Of a stretch of 64,000 nucleotides of DNA, positions 22,901 to 35,731 are shown one piece after another. The position numbers and the translations under genes were made by a program. The stretch comes from Penium margaritaceum (lineage: Eukaryota > Streptophyta > Zygnematophyceae > Desmidiales > Peniaceae): NCBI GenBank assembly GCA_023375785.1, contig SZWC01000100.1, positions 142,235-206,234 of the forward strand. The letters are read 5' to 3'. The notes under the pieces were generated by a model. That model worked only from the letters and a program-made list of their open reading frames with translations, did no database searches and was not told where the DNA came from. Positions within the stretch are counted from its first letter, which is position 1; every line of letters begins with the position of its first letter.

Positions 22901-25900
22901 CCATTTGTGACTCGTGTTATGATTTTTCAACGTTGACCACACACCGTGCAAATCTTTGGTAATGAAAAGTGATATGTGTCTGCTTTGGTTGGTCATTGTG
23001 CATGGAAGCCACACCGTGTCACTACTTATTGAAGGTATCTGTACTTGCTAGTCAAAACCTAGTGTTTCCAACCCATTTTTTCTCCCTCTGACCATTTGTG
23101 ACTCGTGTTGTGGGTTGTCTGCATTGACAACATGGAACTCTTAGGTCATGCTCAGTGATACATGCCTACTTTCGTTGGTGATTGTGCATGGTAGCCACAC
23201 CGTGCTACTACTTACTTAAGTTCTTTGTACTTACTAGTGAATAACTAGTATCCTCAAACCATTGTTTCCCCCTCTGAACATTTGTGACTCATGTTATGAG
23301 TTGTCAACGTTAACCACATAAAGTGAAATCCTTTGGTCATGGCCAGTGACATACGCCTACTTTGGTTGGTCATTGTGAATGGTAGCCACAGCATTCCACT
23401 ACTTATTGAATATCGTTGTATTTTCTAGTTGATAACTAGTATTCCCAAACTATTGTTTCCCCCTCTTACCATTTATGACTCGTATTATGAGCTGTCAACG
23501 TTGACCAACCATAGTGAACATCTTTAGTCGTGGTCAGTGACATATGCCTACTTTGGTTGGTCATTGTGCATGGTAGCCACACCGTAATACTCATAGAAGT
23601 TCTTTGTAATTGCTAGTTGATAACGAGTATTCCCAAACCAGTGTTTCCACCTATTACCAGTTGTGACTCGTGTTATAAGCTTTCAACACTGACCACCCAT
23701 AGTGAAATTATTTGGTCATGGTCAGTGACATATGCCAAATTTGGTTGGTTATTGTGCAGGGTAGCCATGCTCTGCCAATACGTACTCAAGATCTTTGTAC
23801 TCTCTAGTTGATAAATAGCATTAAAACAAGTGTTTCCCCCTCTGACCATATGTTACTCGTATAATGAGTTGTCAACATTGACCACACATAGTAAAATTCT
23901 TTGGCCATGGTCAATGACATATGCATACATTGGTTGGTCATTGTGCATGGTAGCCACACTGTGCCACAACCTATTGAAGATCTTTGTACTTGCAAGGCAA
24001 TAATCGTATTCATTAACCATTGGTTTCCCCTCTGACAGTTTGTTACACATGTCATGAGTTCTCAATACTGACCACACAGTGAAATTTGTTTCTCATGGTC
24101 AGTGACATATGCCTAATTTGGTTGGCCATTGTGCATGGTATCCTTACCCTGCCACTACATACTGAAGATATTTGTACTTGCTAGCTGATAACTACTATTC
24201 CCAAATAATTGTTTTTCCCCCACTGACCGTTTTTTACCCCAATCGTGAGTTGTCAACATTGACCACATAAAGTGACATTCTTTGGTCGTGGTCAGTGGCA
24301 TATGCCTAAGTTGGTTGGTCATTGTGTATGGTATCCACACCGTGCCACTAATTATTGAAGTTCTTTGTACTTGATACTTCAAAACTAGTATTTGAAAACT
24401 ATTGACTCCCCCTGTCACCATTTTTAACTCGTATTATGAGATGTCAACATTCACCATACATAGTGAAATTATTTGGTCATGATTAGTGACATATGCCTAC
24501 TTTGGCTGGTCATTATGCATGGTAGCCAGACCATGCTACTATGTATAGAAGATCTTTGAAGGTCTTCATTGATCAATAGTATTCACTGAAAAATGTTTTT
24601 CCCTCTGATCATTTGTGACTCGTGTTATGAGTTTTCAACGTTGACCCATCAAAGTGGAACTCTTTAATAATGGTCAGTGACATATGCATGCTTTGGTTGG
24701 TCATTGTGCATGGTAGCCACACCATTCCACTCCTCATTGAAGTTCTCTGTACTTGCTAGTTGATAAATAGTATTCACAAACCATTGTCTCCTCCTCTGAC
24801 CATTTGTGACACATGTTGTCAACGCTGGCCAGACATAGTGGAATTTGTTGGTCATAGTCAGTGAAGAATGCCTACTTTGGTTGGTCATTGTGCATGGTAG
24901 CCACATTGTGCCACTACTTATTGAAGGTCGTTGTACTTACTAGACGATAACTAGTAGTCCTAAACCATTTTTCCCTCTGTGAGTATTTGTGACTCGTGGT
25001 ATGGATTGTCAACATTCATCACACATAGTGGAATTCTTTGGTCATCGTTATTGACATATGCATACTTTGGTTGGTCATTGTGCACGGTAGCCACACCGTG
25101 CCAGTACGTATTGAAGGTTTTTGTACTTTCTAGAAAACACCTAGTATTCCCAAACCATTCTTTCCCCCTCTGACCATTCGTGACTCGTATTATGAGTTGT
25201 TAACGTTGACCACACATAGTGAAATTCGTTGGTCATGGTCAGTGTTATATGCCTAATTTGGTTTGTCATTGTGCATGGTAGTCACATCATGTCACTAATT
25301 ATTGTAATTCTTTCTACTTGCTAGTTGATAACAAGTATTCCCAAACCGGTGTTTCCCCCTCTGACCATTTATGACTCGTGTTATGAGTTTTCAATGTTGA
25401 CCACACACAGTGTAAGTCTTTGGTACTGATAAGTGACATGTGTCTACTTTGGTTGGTCATTGTGCATGGTAGCCACACCGTGCCACAACTCATTGAAGGT
25501 CATTGTACTTGCTAGTTGATAACAAGTATTCCCAAACTATTTTTTCCCCCTTTGACCATTTTTCACTCGTCTTAAAGTTGTCATCGTTGACCACTCACAG
25601 TGAAATTCTTTCGTCATGGTCAGTGACATATGCCTACTTTGGTTGGTCATTGTGCACTGTAGCCTTACCGTGTCACTATGTATTGAATGTCTTTGTATTT
25701 GCTACTTGATACCTAGTGTTTCCAAACCATTGTTTCTCCCTCTGACGTTTTGTGACTTGTGTTATGGGTTGTCAACATTTTCCACACACCGTAGAACTCT
25801 TAGGTCATGCTCAGTGACATATGCCTACTTTTGTTGGTGATTGTGCATGGTAGCCACACCGTGCCACTACTTATTGAAGGTCTTTGTACTTACTAGTCAT

Positions 25901-28900
25901 TAGCTAGTATCCTCAAACCATTGTTTCTCCTCTGAACATTTGTGACTCGTGTTATGAGTTGTCAACGTTGACCACATAAAGTGAAATCCTTTCGTCATGG
26001 TCAGTGACATACGCCTACTTTGGTTGGTCATATTGAATGGTAGCCATATCATTCCACTACTTGTTGAAGATGTTTGTACTTGCTAGTTAATAACTAGTAT
26101 TCCCAAACTATGTTTTCCCCCTCTTATCATTTGCGACTTGTATTATGAGTTGTCAACGTCGACCAACCATTGTGAAATTCTTTAGTCATGGTCAGTGAGA
26201 TACGCCTACTTTGGTTGGTCATTGTGCATGGTGGCCACACCGTGCCACTACTTATTGAAGTTCTTTGTACTTGCTAGTTGATAGATAGTTTTCCCAAACC
26301 AGTGTTTTCCCTTCTTAAAATTTATGACTCGTGGTATAAGTTGCCAATGTTGACCATCCATAGTGAAATTCTTTGTTCATGGTCAGTGACATATGCATAA
26401 CGTTTTTGTTCATTGTACATGGTAGCCACGCTGTGCCAATACATACTCAAGATCTTTCTACTTGATAACTAGTATTACCAAACCAGTGTTTCCCCCTCTG
26501 ACCATTTGTGACTCGTATTACGAGTTGTCAACATTGACCACACATAGTGAAATTCTTTGGTCATGGACAATAATATATGCCTACTTTGATTGGTAATTGT
26601 GAATGGTAGCCACACCTTGCTACTACTTATTGATGATCTCTGTACTTGCGAGACGATACTAGAATTCATAAACTATTATTTCCCCCATCTGACTGTTTGT
26701 GACTCATGTTATGAGTTCCCCACATTGCCCACACAGTGAAATTTGTCTCTCATGGTCAGTGACATATGCCTAATTTGGTTGGCCATTGTGCATGGTTTCC
26801 ACACCCTGTCACTACATTCTGAAGATCTTTGTACTTACTAGTTGATAACCAGTATTACCAAACCATTGTTTCCCCCAACTGACCATTCTTGACCCGTATT
26901 ATGAGTTTTCAACATTGACCACATAAAGTGAAATTCTTTGGTCATGGTCAATGACATATGCCTGAGGTGGTTGGTCATTGTGTGTGGTAGCGAAACCGTG
27001 CCAGGACTTATTGAAGGTCTTTGTACTTGCTAGTTGAAAACTAGTATTTGCAAACTATTGATTTACCCTGTTACAAATTGTGACTCATATTATGAGATGT
27101 CAGCATTAACCACACACAGTGAAATGCTTTGGTCATGATCAGTGACATATGCCTACTTTGGTTGGTCATTATGCATGGTAGCCACACCGTGCCACTATGT
27201 ATTGAAGGTCTTTATACTTTCTAGTTGATAACTGGTATTCACTGACAATTCCCCCTGTCCATTTGTGACTCGTGTTATGAGTTGTCAACGTTGACCCATC
27301 ATAGTGGAACTCGTTGGTCATGATAAGTGACACATGCCTACTTTGGTTGGTCATTGTGCATGGTAGCCACACCGTGCCACTAATTATTGAAGGTAGTTTT
27401 TCTTACTAGACAATACCTAGCGTCCCAAACCATTGTTTCCCCCTCTGACCATTTGTGACTTGTATTATGAGTTGTCAACATTGACCACATAAAGTGAAAT
27501 GATTTGGTCATGGTCAGTGACATTTACATACTTTGATCGGTCTTTGTGCATGGTAGCCACACCATGGCACTACTCATTGAAAGTCTTTGTACTTTCTTGT
27601 TGATATATAGTATTCACAAACCATTGTCTCCTCCTTTGACCATTTATGACTCGTGTTTTGGGTTGTCAACGCTGGCCACACATAATGGAATTTGTTGGTC
27701 ATAGTCAGTGACAAATGCGTACTTTGGTCGGTCATTGTGCATGGCAGGCACATTGTGCCACTACTTTTTTAAGGTCTTTGTACTTTCTATATGATACCTA
27801 GTATTCCCAAACCATTCTTTCCCCCTCTGACCATTCGTGACTTGTATTATGAGTTGTCAACATTGACCATACACAGTGAAAATCTTTGGTCATGGTCAGT
27901 TTCATATGCCTACTTTGGTTGGTCGTTGTGCATGGTATCCACACCGTGCCACTACTTATTGAAGGTCTTTGTACTTGCTGGTTGATAAAGAGTACTTACA
28001 AACCATTTTTTCTTCCTGTGACTGCTTGTGACTTGTAAAATGAGTTGTGAACGTTGACCAAACATAGTGAGATTATTTGGTCATGGTCAGTGACATATGC
28101 CTACTACGGTTGGTCATTGTGTATGATAGCCACACCGTGCCACTACGTATTGAGATACTTGTACTTGCTAGTCGATAACAAGTATTCCCAAAGCATAGTT
28201 TCCCAGCCTGACCATTTTCGACTCGTGTTATGTGTTGTAAAATCTGACCACACGCAGTGAAATTCTTCTAGTCATAGTCAGTGACATATGCCTATTTTGG
28301 TTGGTCATTGTGCATGGTAGCCACGCCGTTCCACTACTTATTGAAGTTCTTTGTACTTCCTATATTATACCTAGTGTTTCCAAATCATTTTTTTCTTGTC
28401 TGACCATTTGTGACTCGTGTTATGGGTTGTGAACGTTGGCCACACATACTGGAATTCTTTGGTCATAGTTAGTGAAAACTGCCTACTTTGGTTGGTCATT
28501 GTGCATGGTACCCACACCGTGCCACAACTGAATAAAAGTTTTCAAACTTGCTAGACGATAACTAGTATCTGTAAACCATTGTTTTCCCCTCTGACCACTT
28601 GTGACTCGTGTCATGGATTGTCAATGTTGACCACGCAAAGTGGAATTCTTTGGTCATGGTCAGTGAAATATGTATACTTAGGCTGGTCATTGTGCATGGT
28701 AGCCACACCGTGCCACTAGTTATTGAAGGTCTTTGTACTTGCTAGACGATACCGGGTTTTCCCAAAGGAATGTTTCCTCCTCTGGATATTTGTGACTTGT
28801 ATTATGGGTCGTCAACGTTGACCCATCATAGTGACATTCTTTGGTCATGGTGAGTGACATACGCCTACTTTGGTTGGTCATTGTGCATGGTCACCACAAC

Positions 28901-30053
28901 GTTACACTACCTGTTGAAGATATTTGTACTTGATAGTGGATACCTAGGATTTTGAAACCATTGTTTCCCCCTCTGACCATTTGTGACTTCTATTATGAGT
29001 TGTCAACATTGACCACACATAGTATAATTCTTTCGTCGTGGTCAGTGACATATGCCTAATTTGGTTGGTCAATGTGCATGGTTGCCACACAGTGCTACTA
29101 CTTATTGAAGGTCTTTGTACTTACTAGTCGATACCCTGTGCTCCTAACCCATTGCTTTCTCCTTTGACCATTTGTGACTCGTGTTATGAGTTGTCAATAT
29201 TGACCACACACAGTGAAATTCTTTGGTCATAGTCAGTGACATATGCCTACTTTGGTTGGTCATTGTTCATGATAGCCACACCGTGCTACTACTTATTGAT
29301 AATATTTGTACTTGCAAGTCGATGACTAGTATTCCCAAACCATTGTTTCCCCCTCTGACCATTGTTTACCCGTATAATGGGTTGTCAAAGTTGACTACGC
29401 ATAGTGAAACTCTTTTGGTCATGAGCAGTGACAGATGCCTACTTTGGCTGGTTATTGTGCATCGTAGCCACATCTTGCCAGTACTTGTTGAAGGTCTTTG
29501 TACTTGCTAGAAAAAAACTAGTATTCCCAAACCATTGTTCCCCCTCTGAACATTTGTGATGCATACTGTGAATTGTTAACGTTGACCACACAGTGAAATT
29601 CTTTGGTCATGGTCTGTGACATATGCCTACTTTGGTTGTTCATTGTGCATTGTAGCCATACCGTGCCACTACTTATTGAAGGTCGTTTTACTTGCTAGTT
29701 GATAACTAGTATTCCCAAACTATTGTTTCCCCCTCTTAACAATTGTGAACCGTGCTTTGAGTTGTCAACATTGACCACACATAGTGAAACTCTTTGGTCA
29801 TGAGAAGTGACATATGCCTACTTTGGTTCACCATTGTGCATGGTAGCCACACCATGCAACTACGTAATGAAGGTCTTTGTACTTGCAAGTCAATAGCTAG
29901 TATTCCCAAATCATTGACTCTACCTCTGACCATTTTTGACTCGTGGTATGAGTTGTCAACGTTGACCACATAAAGTGGAATGTTTTCTTCATAGTCAGTG
30001 ACATATGCATACTTTGGTTGGTCATTGTGCATGGTCGCTACACCGTGGCATCT
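19940..30053. repeat. ~191-bp satellite array, main block (about 53 monomers)
   Basis: Monomers of 190-191 bp run head to tail; successive TTTGGTTGGT starts at 20121 and 20311 and the related start at 20502 show the period. Constant blocks include GTGCATGGTAGCCACACCGT and TCCCAAACCATTGTTTCCCC. Three dyads sit in the consensus: GTCAACGTTGAC (12-bp perfect palindrome), CTAGTTGATAACTAG (6-bp arms) and GTCAGTGAC. Divergence between neighbours is moderate. No coding frame is real. Period and block size are in the range of centromeric or subtelomeric satellites. Confidence 0.95.
22900..28150. repeat. ~2.66-kb higher-order repeat of the 191-bp satellite (about 14 monomers)
   Basis: Marker variants recur about 2657 bp apart: AACTCTTAGG at 23136 and 25795 (2659 bp); CACACAGTGAAATTTGT at 24073 and 26730 (2657 bp); the TTGACCCATC variant at 24641 and 27291 (2650 bp); CATTCTTTCCCCC at 25156 and 27813 (2657 bp). 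An earlier marker, TCTTTGGTA at 22953 and 25417, is 2464 bp apart, one monomer less, so the second copy holds one extra monomer. Two copies of the higher-order unit lie in tandem. Confidence 0.85.
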
Positions 30054-30359
30054 GATACCCCCCGTGAATCTGTCACAACAACGGCTCCAGGTTGATTCCT
30101 GGTCTCATTGTTGCCAAGACGGTATCTCAGATGCTGGATGATGGGCAGTTGACTGATCCTCCACAATGTTGAAGATGTTTTCTCCACATGCCTGGTAAGT
30201 CATGCGGATCCTGGGTGAACAGCAGATGGAGACTGGGTTCCACCAGATCGTGGAGTCCGTATCTTAGTGCAGCATTGAAGCAATTTGTTTGTGAGGTGAA
30301 GGCACCGTTGGAGCAGTATGCTCCAAAGAATAGATATCCTCAGATCAGGAACCCCACAA

Positions 30360-30803
30360 TCAAGAAGTCATGGAGGAGGTAGGGATTAAGCTTTTGTAGA
30401 AGACTTGCTCCCACTCTTTCACATTTGTACTCCGAATTTCTGTTTCTTCATCTGTTGAGGAAAGTACCAGTTGTGGAGTCCCCAGCCTGGTTAGGAATTT
30501 GGTTTTGTGAAAGGTATGAAGATCGAAGGATCTTCTTACCCAGTCGTAGTATTGGAGGTAGTACCAGCACTCCGCTGCTATGTCTCCATGGTTGTCAAGG
30601 GAGTGGTAGATGGTGACAAGGTGACGTTTCAGTTGCGTGCATATTTCATTGAGTGTGCTGATGTAGTTTATTCGACACTCAAGTGGGGTGTGAAGATGGT
30701 CCAAGAAGGAAATCGACCACATTGTATTCGTTGATGTAGATACGGTGTGCGTTGTGAATGATGCTGTCTGTCCAGCTGAAGAAATGGTTAGCAACAGCTG
30801 CAA
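30360..30803 (-). other. unrecognised 147-codon open frame
   Basis: A complex-composition open frame of 147 codons on the minus strand, starting MQLLLTISSAGQ and ending near LIPTSSMTS, with a His/Tyr/Trp-containing middle. I do not recognise the family. It lies in the part of the interruption with no relative elsewhere in the window. It has no visible promoter and could be a captured host exon fragment, a decayed element part, or chance. Likelihood of being a working gene is low. Confidence 0.2.
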
Positions 30804-31084
30804 GAGTTACACAGGTCTCTGGGGTGGCAGAAAGTGTTACCTTTTTTGCTGAAGGGAGCTGTTGAGAAAGATTGGATGTGGCAGCAAGACCTCGTGCTTT
30901 GCAAAAGGGATCGCAAGGGTGCAGGTTGCCGCAAAAGTGGCGGTTCGACTGAGCGGGTTTGTTTGCCAAGCGGATGATGACGGAAGGTTTCGAGGCGGCG
31001 GAAGTTGATGAAAAAGTGGGCAAAAAGATGGAACCACGTACATTGATGATTATAGAGGAATGGATTGCAACAAAGGGAAGGTGG

Positions 31085-31330
31085 AAGTCGATGCGCCGTG
31101 AGAATTCTACTACTGGCGTGGGTGCAGGCTGCTGCAAAGTGGGCAGCTAGCGTGTGTGGATCCTTGTGCTGGTGGTAGATGCGGAGGAAGCTGATGACGA
31201 GGCTGCAAGCTGATGGCAATCTTTGGACGCAGGGGTGAGTTACATGTGTTACAGAAGTTTTGGCGTGGGCACACGTCGTCGTGAGGAGGGTGATGCAACC
31301 GGGCGGATCCTTGTGCCAAGAAAAAAATGA
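31085..31330 (-). repeat. internal module 2 of remnant B
   Basis: Matches 18105-18345 (same strand) and 36830-37075 (opposite strand), with shared words such as GCAACCGGGCGG and ATCCTTGTGC on the plus strand. Two subunits about 120 bp apart are seen. Confidence 0.75.
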
Positions 31331-31594
31331 GGAGAGCAGAAAAACTCTAGATTTATGAGCAATGTAGGTATAGGGGTGGAACCACATGCGCTGAGGAATA
31401 ATGACAATGGGAAGGAGGAAGCTGGAGATGACGACGATGAGGCAGCTGAGGCTGATGATGGGAGAGAAAGGAAGACGACAACGAGGCAAATGAGGAAGGA
31501 ACTGCTGCAAGAAGGATGGATGGAGGAGATGTACAGTGCAGGAAGAGAAGAGACTGCAGTTGCTGAGGAATCAGCAAGTCCCCCTTCCGGCACT

Positions 31595-31800
31595 AGAGTG
31601 ACGGCTTGTGTCCCTAGCTGGGTCAACACTGATGAGCGGGGAGAGTGAAGATGTCCAATATCCTGGCTCCAAAGGGGGAGAGAGATTCAGGAGAAGTGAA
31701 GATGTCTGTGGCTACCAGGAGAGTGATGGCTTGTAACCCCATTGGGCTTGAGACCAACGAGCAGGAAGACTAGTGGTGTCCGATGTCCTGACAACAAAAG
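31595..31800 (-). repeat. internal module 1 of remnant B, two tandem subunits
   Basis: Two subunits about 122 bp apart; the right one shares GAAGACTAGTGGTGTCCGAT with 18655-18865. Confidence 0.75.
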
Positions 31801-32211
31801 TGAACTATTGCTGCGGACGAGATGGTTGGTGATGATGATGATGCGGATGAATCAGAGAGAGAAAGAAATGTAAGCTTTGGTAGCTGGAGGAGGAAATGAT
31901 AGAGAAGGCACTGCGGAATATGAGGATGGCGACGCGGATGTAACGGTCTTGCTTAGTCAAGGAGATCATCACAAGGGGCAAGGAAGGAAGGTACGTAGGC
32001 GGTATTTGTGATTCAGCAGGCAGTGAAGGACAATGTACATGGGAAATGAAAGGAAGCAGAAGTAACAGAAAGCGTCGACAAAGGCAGCAGCAGAGGACAC
32101 CTCGGGAACTGTTGTAGGCTGCAGATGATGGACTGCTGATCGCTGCCGCGGGCGTGTGTTTGAACACAGGCCTTTTTTTCCAGTGATGCTCAATATCCCA
32201 GCTGCAAACAC

Positions 32212-35100
32212 TTGGTCATTGTGCATGGTAGCCACACCGTGTCACTACTTATTGAAGGTCTTCGTACTTGCAAGTTCATGACTAGTATTCCAAAGCCATT
32301 GTTTCCCCCTCTAACCATTTGTGTCTTGTATGAAAAGTTGGCAGCATTGACCACACATGGTGAACTTCTTTGGTCATGGCTAGTGACATACGCCTACATT
32401 GATTGGTCATTGTGCATGGTAGCCACACCCTGCCAATACTTATTGAACGTCTTTGTACTTGCTAGACAATACCTAGTATTTCCAAACCATTGTTTCCCCC
32501 TCTTACCATGTGTTTCTTGTATCATGAGTTGTCAACCTTGACCCATCTTAGTGGAATTCTTTGGTCAAGGTCAGTGATACGTGCCTACTTTGGTTGGTCA
32601 TAGTGCATGTCAACCACACCATGCTACTACTTATTGAAGGTCTTTGCACTTGCTAGACGATACCTAGAATTCCCAAGTCATTGTTTCCCCCTCTGACCAT
32701 TTGTGACTTGTATTATGCGTTGTCAACGTTGAACACATATAGTAGAATTCTTTGGTCATGCTCAGTGACATATGCCTACTTTGGTTGTTCATTTTGCAAG
32801 GTAGCCACACCATGCCACTACTTATTGAAGGTATTTGTACTTACTAGTTGATAAAACGTATTCCCAAACCATTGCTTCCCCCTCTGACCATTTGTGACTC
32901 GTGTTATGAGTTTTTAATGTTTACCATGCACAGTGAAATTCTTTGGTCATTGTCAGTGATATGTGCCTACTTTGGTTGGTCATCGCGCATGGTAGCCACA
33001 CCGTGCCATTACTTATTGAAGCTCTTTGCACTTACTAGTTGAAACCTAGTTTTTCCAAACTATTGTTCCCCCTGGACCATTTTTAACTTGTGTTATGTAT
33101 TGTGAACATTGACCACACACCATGGAATTCTTTGGTCATGGTCAGTGACATATGCCTACTTTGGTTGGTCATTTTGAGGGGTAGCAACACCGTGCCTCTA
33201 CTAATTGAAGATGTTTGAACTTGCTCATTGAAAACTAGTATTCCCAATCCACTGTTTCCCCCTCTGACCATCTATGACTCGTATCATGGGTTGTCAACGT
33301 TGACCACACATAGTGAAACTCTTTGGTTAGGATAAGTGACATATGCCTACTTTGTTTGGTCACTGTGCATGGAAGCCATCCCGTGCCACTACGTATTGAA
33401 CGTTTTTGTATTTTCTAGAAGATACCTTGTATTCCTAAACCATTGTTTCCCCCTCTTACCGTTTGTGTCTTGTACTATGAGTTTTCAATGTTGACCCATC
33501 GCAGTGGAATTATTTGGTCAAGGTCAGTAATACATGCCTCATATGGTTGGTCATTGTGCATGGTAGCCATACCATGTCACTACTTATTGAAGGTCTTTGG
33601 TCTAGGTGGTGGATAAAAAGTATTCTCAAACCATTGTTTCTCCCGCTGACCATTTGTGACTCGTATTATGAGTTGTCAACGTTGACTGCACATAGTGAGT
33701 TCTTTGTCCATAGTCAGTGACATATGCCTACATTGGTTGGTTATTGTGCATGGTAGCCACATCGTGCCACTACTTATTGAATGTCTTTGTACTGGCTAGT
33801 TGATAACTTGTATTCCCAAACCATTGTTTCCCCCTGTGACCATTTGTGACTTGTGTTATGAGTTGTCAACGTTGGCCACCCATAGTGAAATTCTTTGGTC
33901 ATAGTCGGTGACATATGCCTACTTTAGTTGGTCATTATGCATGGTAGTCATACTGTGCCACTACTTATTGAAGGTCTTTGTACTTTCTAGACAATAGCTA
34001 GTATTCTTAAGTTAAATCTTGTTTCTCCCTCTGACCATTTGTGACTCGTATAATGAGTTGTCAATGTTGACCACACATAGTGGAATTATTTGGTCATTGT
34101 CAGTGACATCTACCTATTTAGGTTGGTCATTGTGCATGGTAGCCACACCGTGCAACTACCTATTGAAGGTATTTGTACTCACTACTCGATATCAAGTGTT
34201 CACAAAACCAGTCCTCCTGGTCGGACCATTTGTGACACGTGTTTAGAGTTGTCAACGTTGACCACACATAGTGAAATTCTTTCGTCATGGTCAGTGACAT
34301 ATGCCTACTTTGGTTGGTCATTGTGCATGGTACCCACACTGTGCCACTACTTATTGAAGGTCTTTGTACCTGCTACTGGACACCTAGTGTTTCCAAGCCA
34401 ATGTTTCCCCCTTTGACCATCTGTGACTCGTGTTATGGGTTGTCAATGTTGACCACACACTGTGGAATTCTTTGGTCATCATCAGTGACATATGCCTACT
34501 TTGGTTGATCACTGTGCATGGTAGCCACAACATACCACTACTTATTAAAGGTGTTTGTACTAGCTAGGCAATAACAAGTATTCCCAAAGCATTGTTTCTA
34601 CCTCTGGCCATTTGTGACTCGTGTTAAGAATTGTCAACATGGACCACACATAGTGAATTCTTTGGTCATAGTTTGTGACATATGCCTACGTTGGTTGGTT
34701 ATTGTGCATGGTAGCCACACCGTGCCACTACATCAATGAATGTCTTTCCACTTGCTAGTCAATAAGTAGTAATTGCAAACCATTGTTTCTCCCTTTGAAC
34801 AAGTGTGACTCGTGTTTTGAGTTGTCAACGTTGACTGCATAAAGTGAAAATATTTGGTCAAGGTCAGTGACATATGCCTACTTTGGTTCGTTATTAAGCA
34901 TGGTAGCCACAGCGTGCCACTACTTAATGAAGGTCTTTGTACTTGCTATATGATAACTAGTGTTCCCAAACCCTTATTTCCCCCTCTGAGCATTTAGGAT
35001 TCGTATTATGAGTTGTGAACATTGACCACACACAGTGGAATTATTTCGTTATGGTCAGTGACATATGCCTACTTTAGTTGGTCATTGTGCATGGTATCCA
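32212..35100. repeat. ~191-bp satellite array, second block (about 15 monomers)
   Basis: The same satellite resumes in the same orientation and phase as it left off at 30053. It runs to 35100, where orientation flips. Confidence 0.95.
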
Positions 35101-35145
35101 GACGTGCACAATGACCAACCAAAGTAGGCATATGTCACTGACCAT
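35051..35145. repeat. large palindrome at the satellite polarity switch
   Basis: Positions 35051-35090 and 35106-35145 are inverted copies over 40 bp with one mismatch, separated by 15 bp. The left arm belongs to the last forward monomer and the right arm to the inverted one. Confidence 0.95.
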
Positions 35146-35309
35146 GACTGAATAATTTCACTGTGGGTGGCCAACATTGACAACTCATAACAAGAGTCAC
35201 AAAAGGTCAGATGGGGAAACAATGGTTTGGGAATACTAGTTATCAAGTAGAAAGTACAATGACCTTCAATAAGTAGTGGCACTGTGTGGCTACCATACAC
35301 AATGACCAC
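35101..35309 (-). repeat. single inverted 191-bp satellite monomer
   Basis: The last copy of the satellite lies on the minus strand: the reverse complement shows the usual TGGTAGCCAC, AACTAGTATTCCCAAACC and CAGTGACATATGCCTAC blocks in order. It is about one monomer long and abuts the LTR of remnant C at about 35310. Confidence 0.95.
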
Positions 35310-35719
35310 TTCTTGCTAGCGGAAAAGAAGCCCGTGCTCTGCTTTTGTCATGTGTTGTGATCTATTACCGAGGATGTTTACTCCCTTGAGTCTAACCAGA
35401 ACAGTCTTCTTTGCTCTGTTCCCTTTTGGTTCCGCGCCTTCATGGCCGTGTTGTTGTCTTCCTCATTTTTTGCTCACAATTTCCCGTTATGTAATCCAAG
35501 TCCTTTGCTGCGCTCCACTTTCACTCGGTGCTCAACTCTTTGCCTCTGATATCGACGTTGTTGCCAAACTCAATCATCTCTCGTACTTACTAAGCCACCA
35601 GCCATCTCTCCTTCAAACTAACTCCCAGCTCCACTCATCTCCTCTACACAAAGCTAAAAATCTGACTGCTTCTACCTGCTTCTACTGCTGGTCATCCGAC
35701 CCACTCCATTTTTCTGACA
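35310..35719 (+). mobile_element. LTR of remnant C (fossil part)
   Basis: Shares with the inverted segment 19338-19930 the words GCTAGCGGAAA near its left side, a TTTACTCCCTTGA-like block near 35380 and TTTTGGTTCC near 35425, and ends TCTGACA next to the primer-binding site. Its left end coincides with the inverted satellite monomer. Confidence 0.65.
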
Positions 35720-35731
35720 TGGTATGAGAGC
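35720..35731 (+). promoter_or_regulatory. primer-binding site of remnant C (initiator-Met tRNA type)
   Basis: TGGTATGAGAGC is one mismatch from TGGTATCAGAGC and lies directly after the LTR end. It occupies the same place as the site at 19326-19337. Confidence 0.75.

Larger units (their letters stand above)
30054..32211 (-). mobile_element. satellite interruption, internal part of related LTR remnant B (fossil)
   Basis: This 2.16-kb non-satellite piece splits the 191-bp array. Its right two thirds carry both modules found in remnants A and C: module 1 at about 31595-31800 and module 2 at about 31085-31330, in the same orientation as A. I see no convincing LTR, though TATCAGA at the left junction on the minus strand faintly recalls a primer-binding site. 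The left part (30054-30810) has no relative in the window. The satellite has the same phase on both sides: about 30 bp beginning TTGGTCATTGTGCATGGT are at 30018 and 32212. The piece is old and broken. Confidence 0.6.

Noticed and set aside
20379-29510. Short open frames repeated along the 191-bp satellite (60-95 codons)
   Set aside because: They are the same phase of the monomer read repeatedly, broken in most copies, with no recognisable domain.
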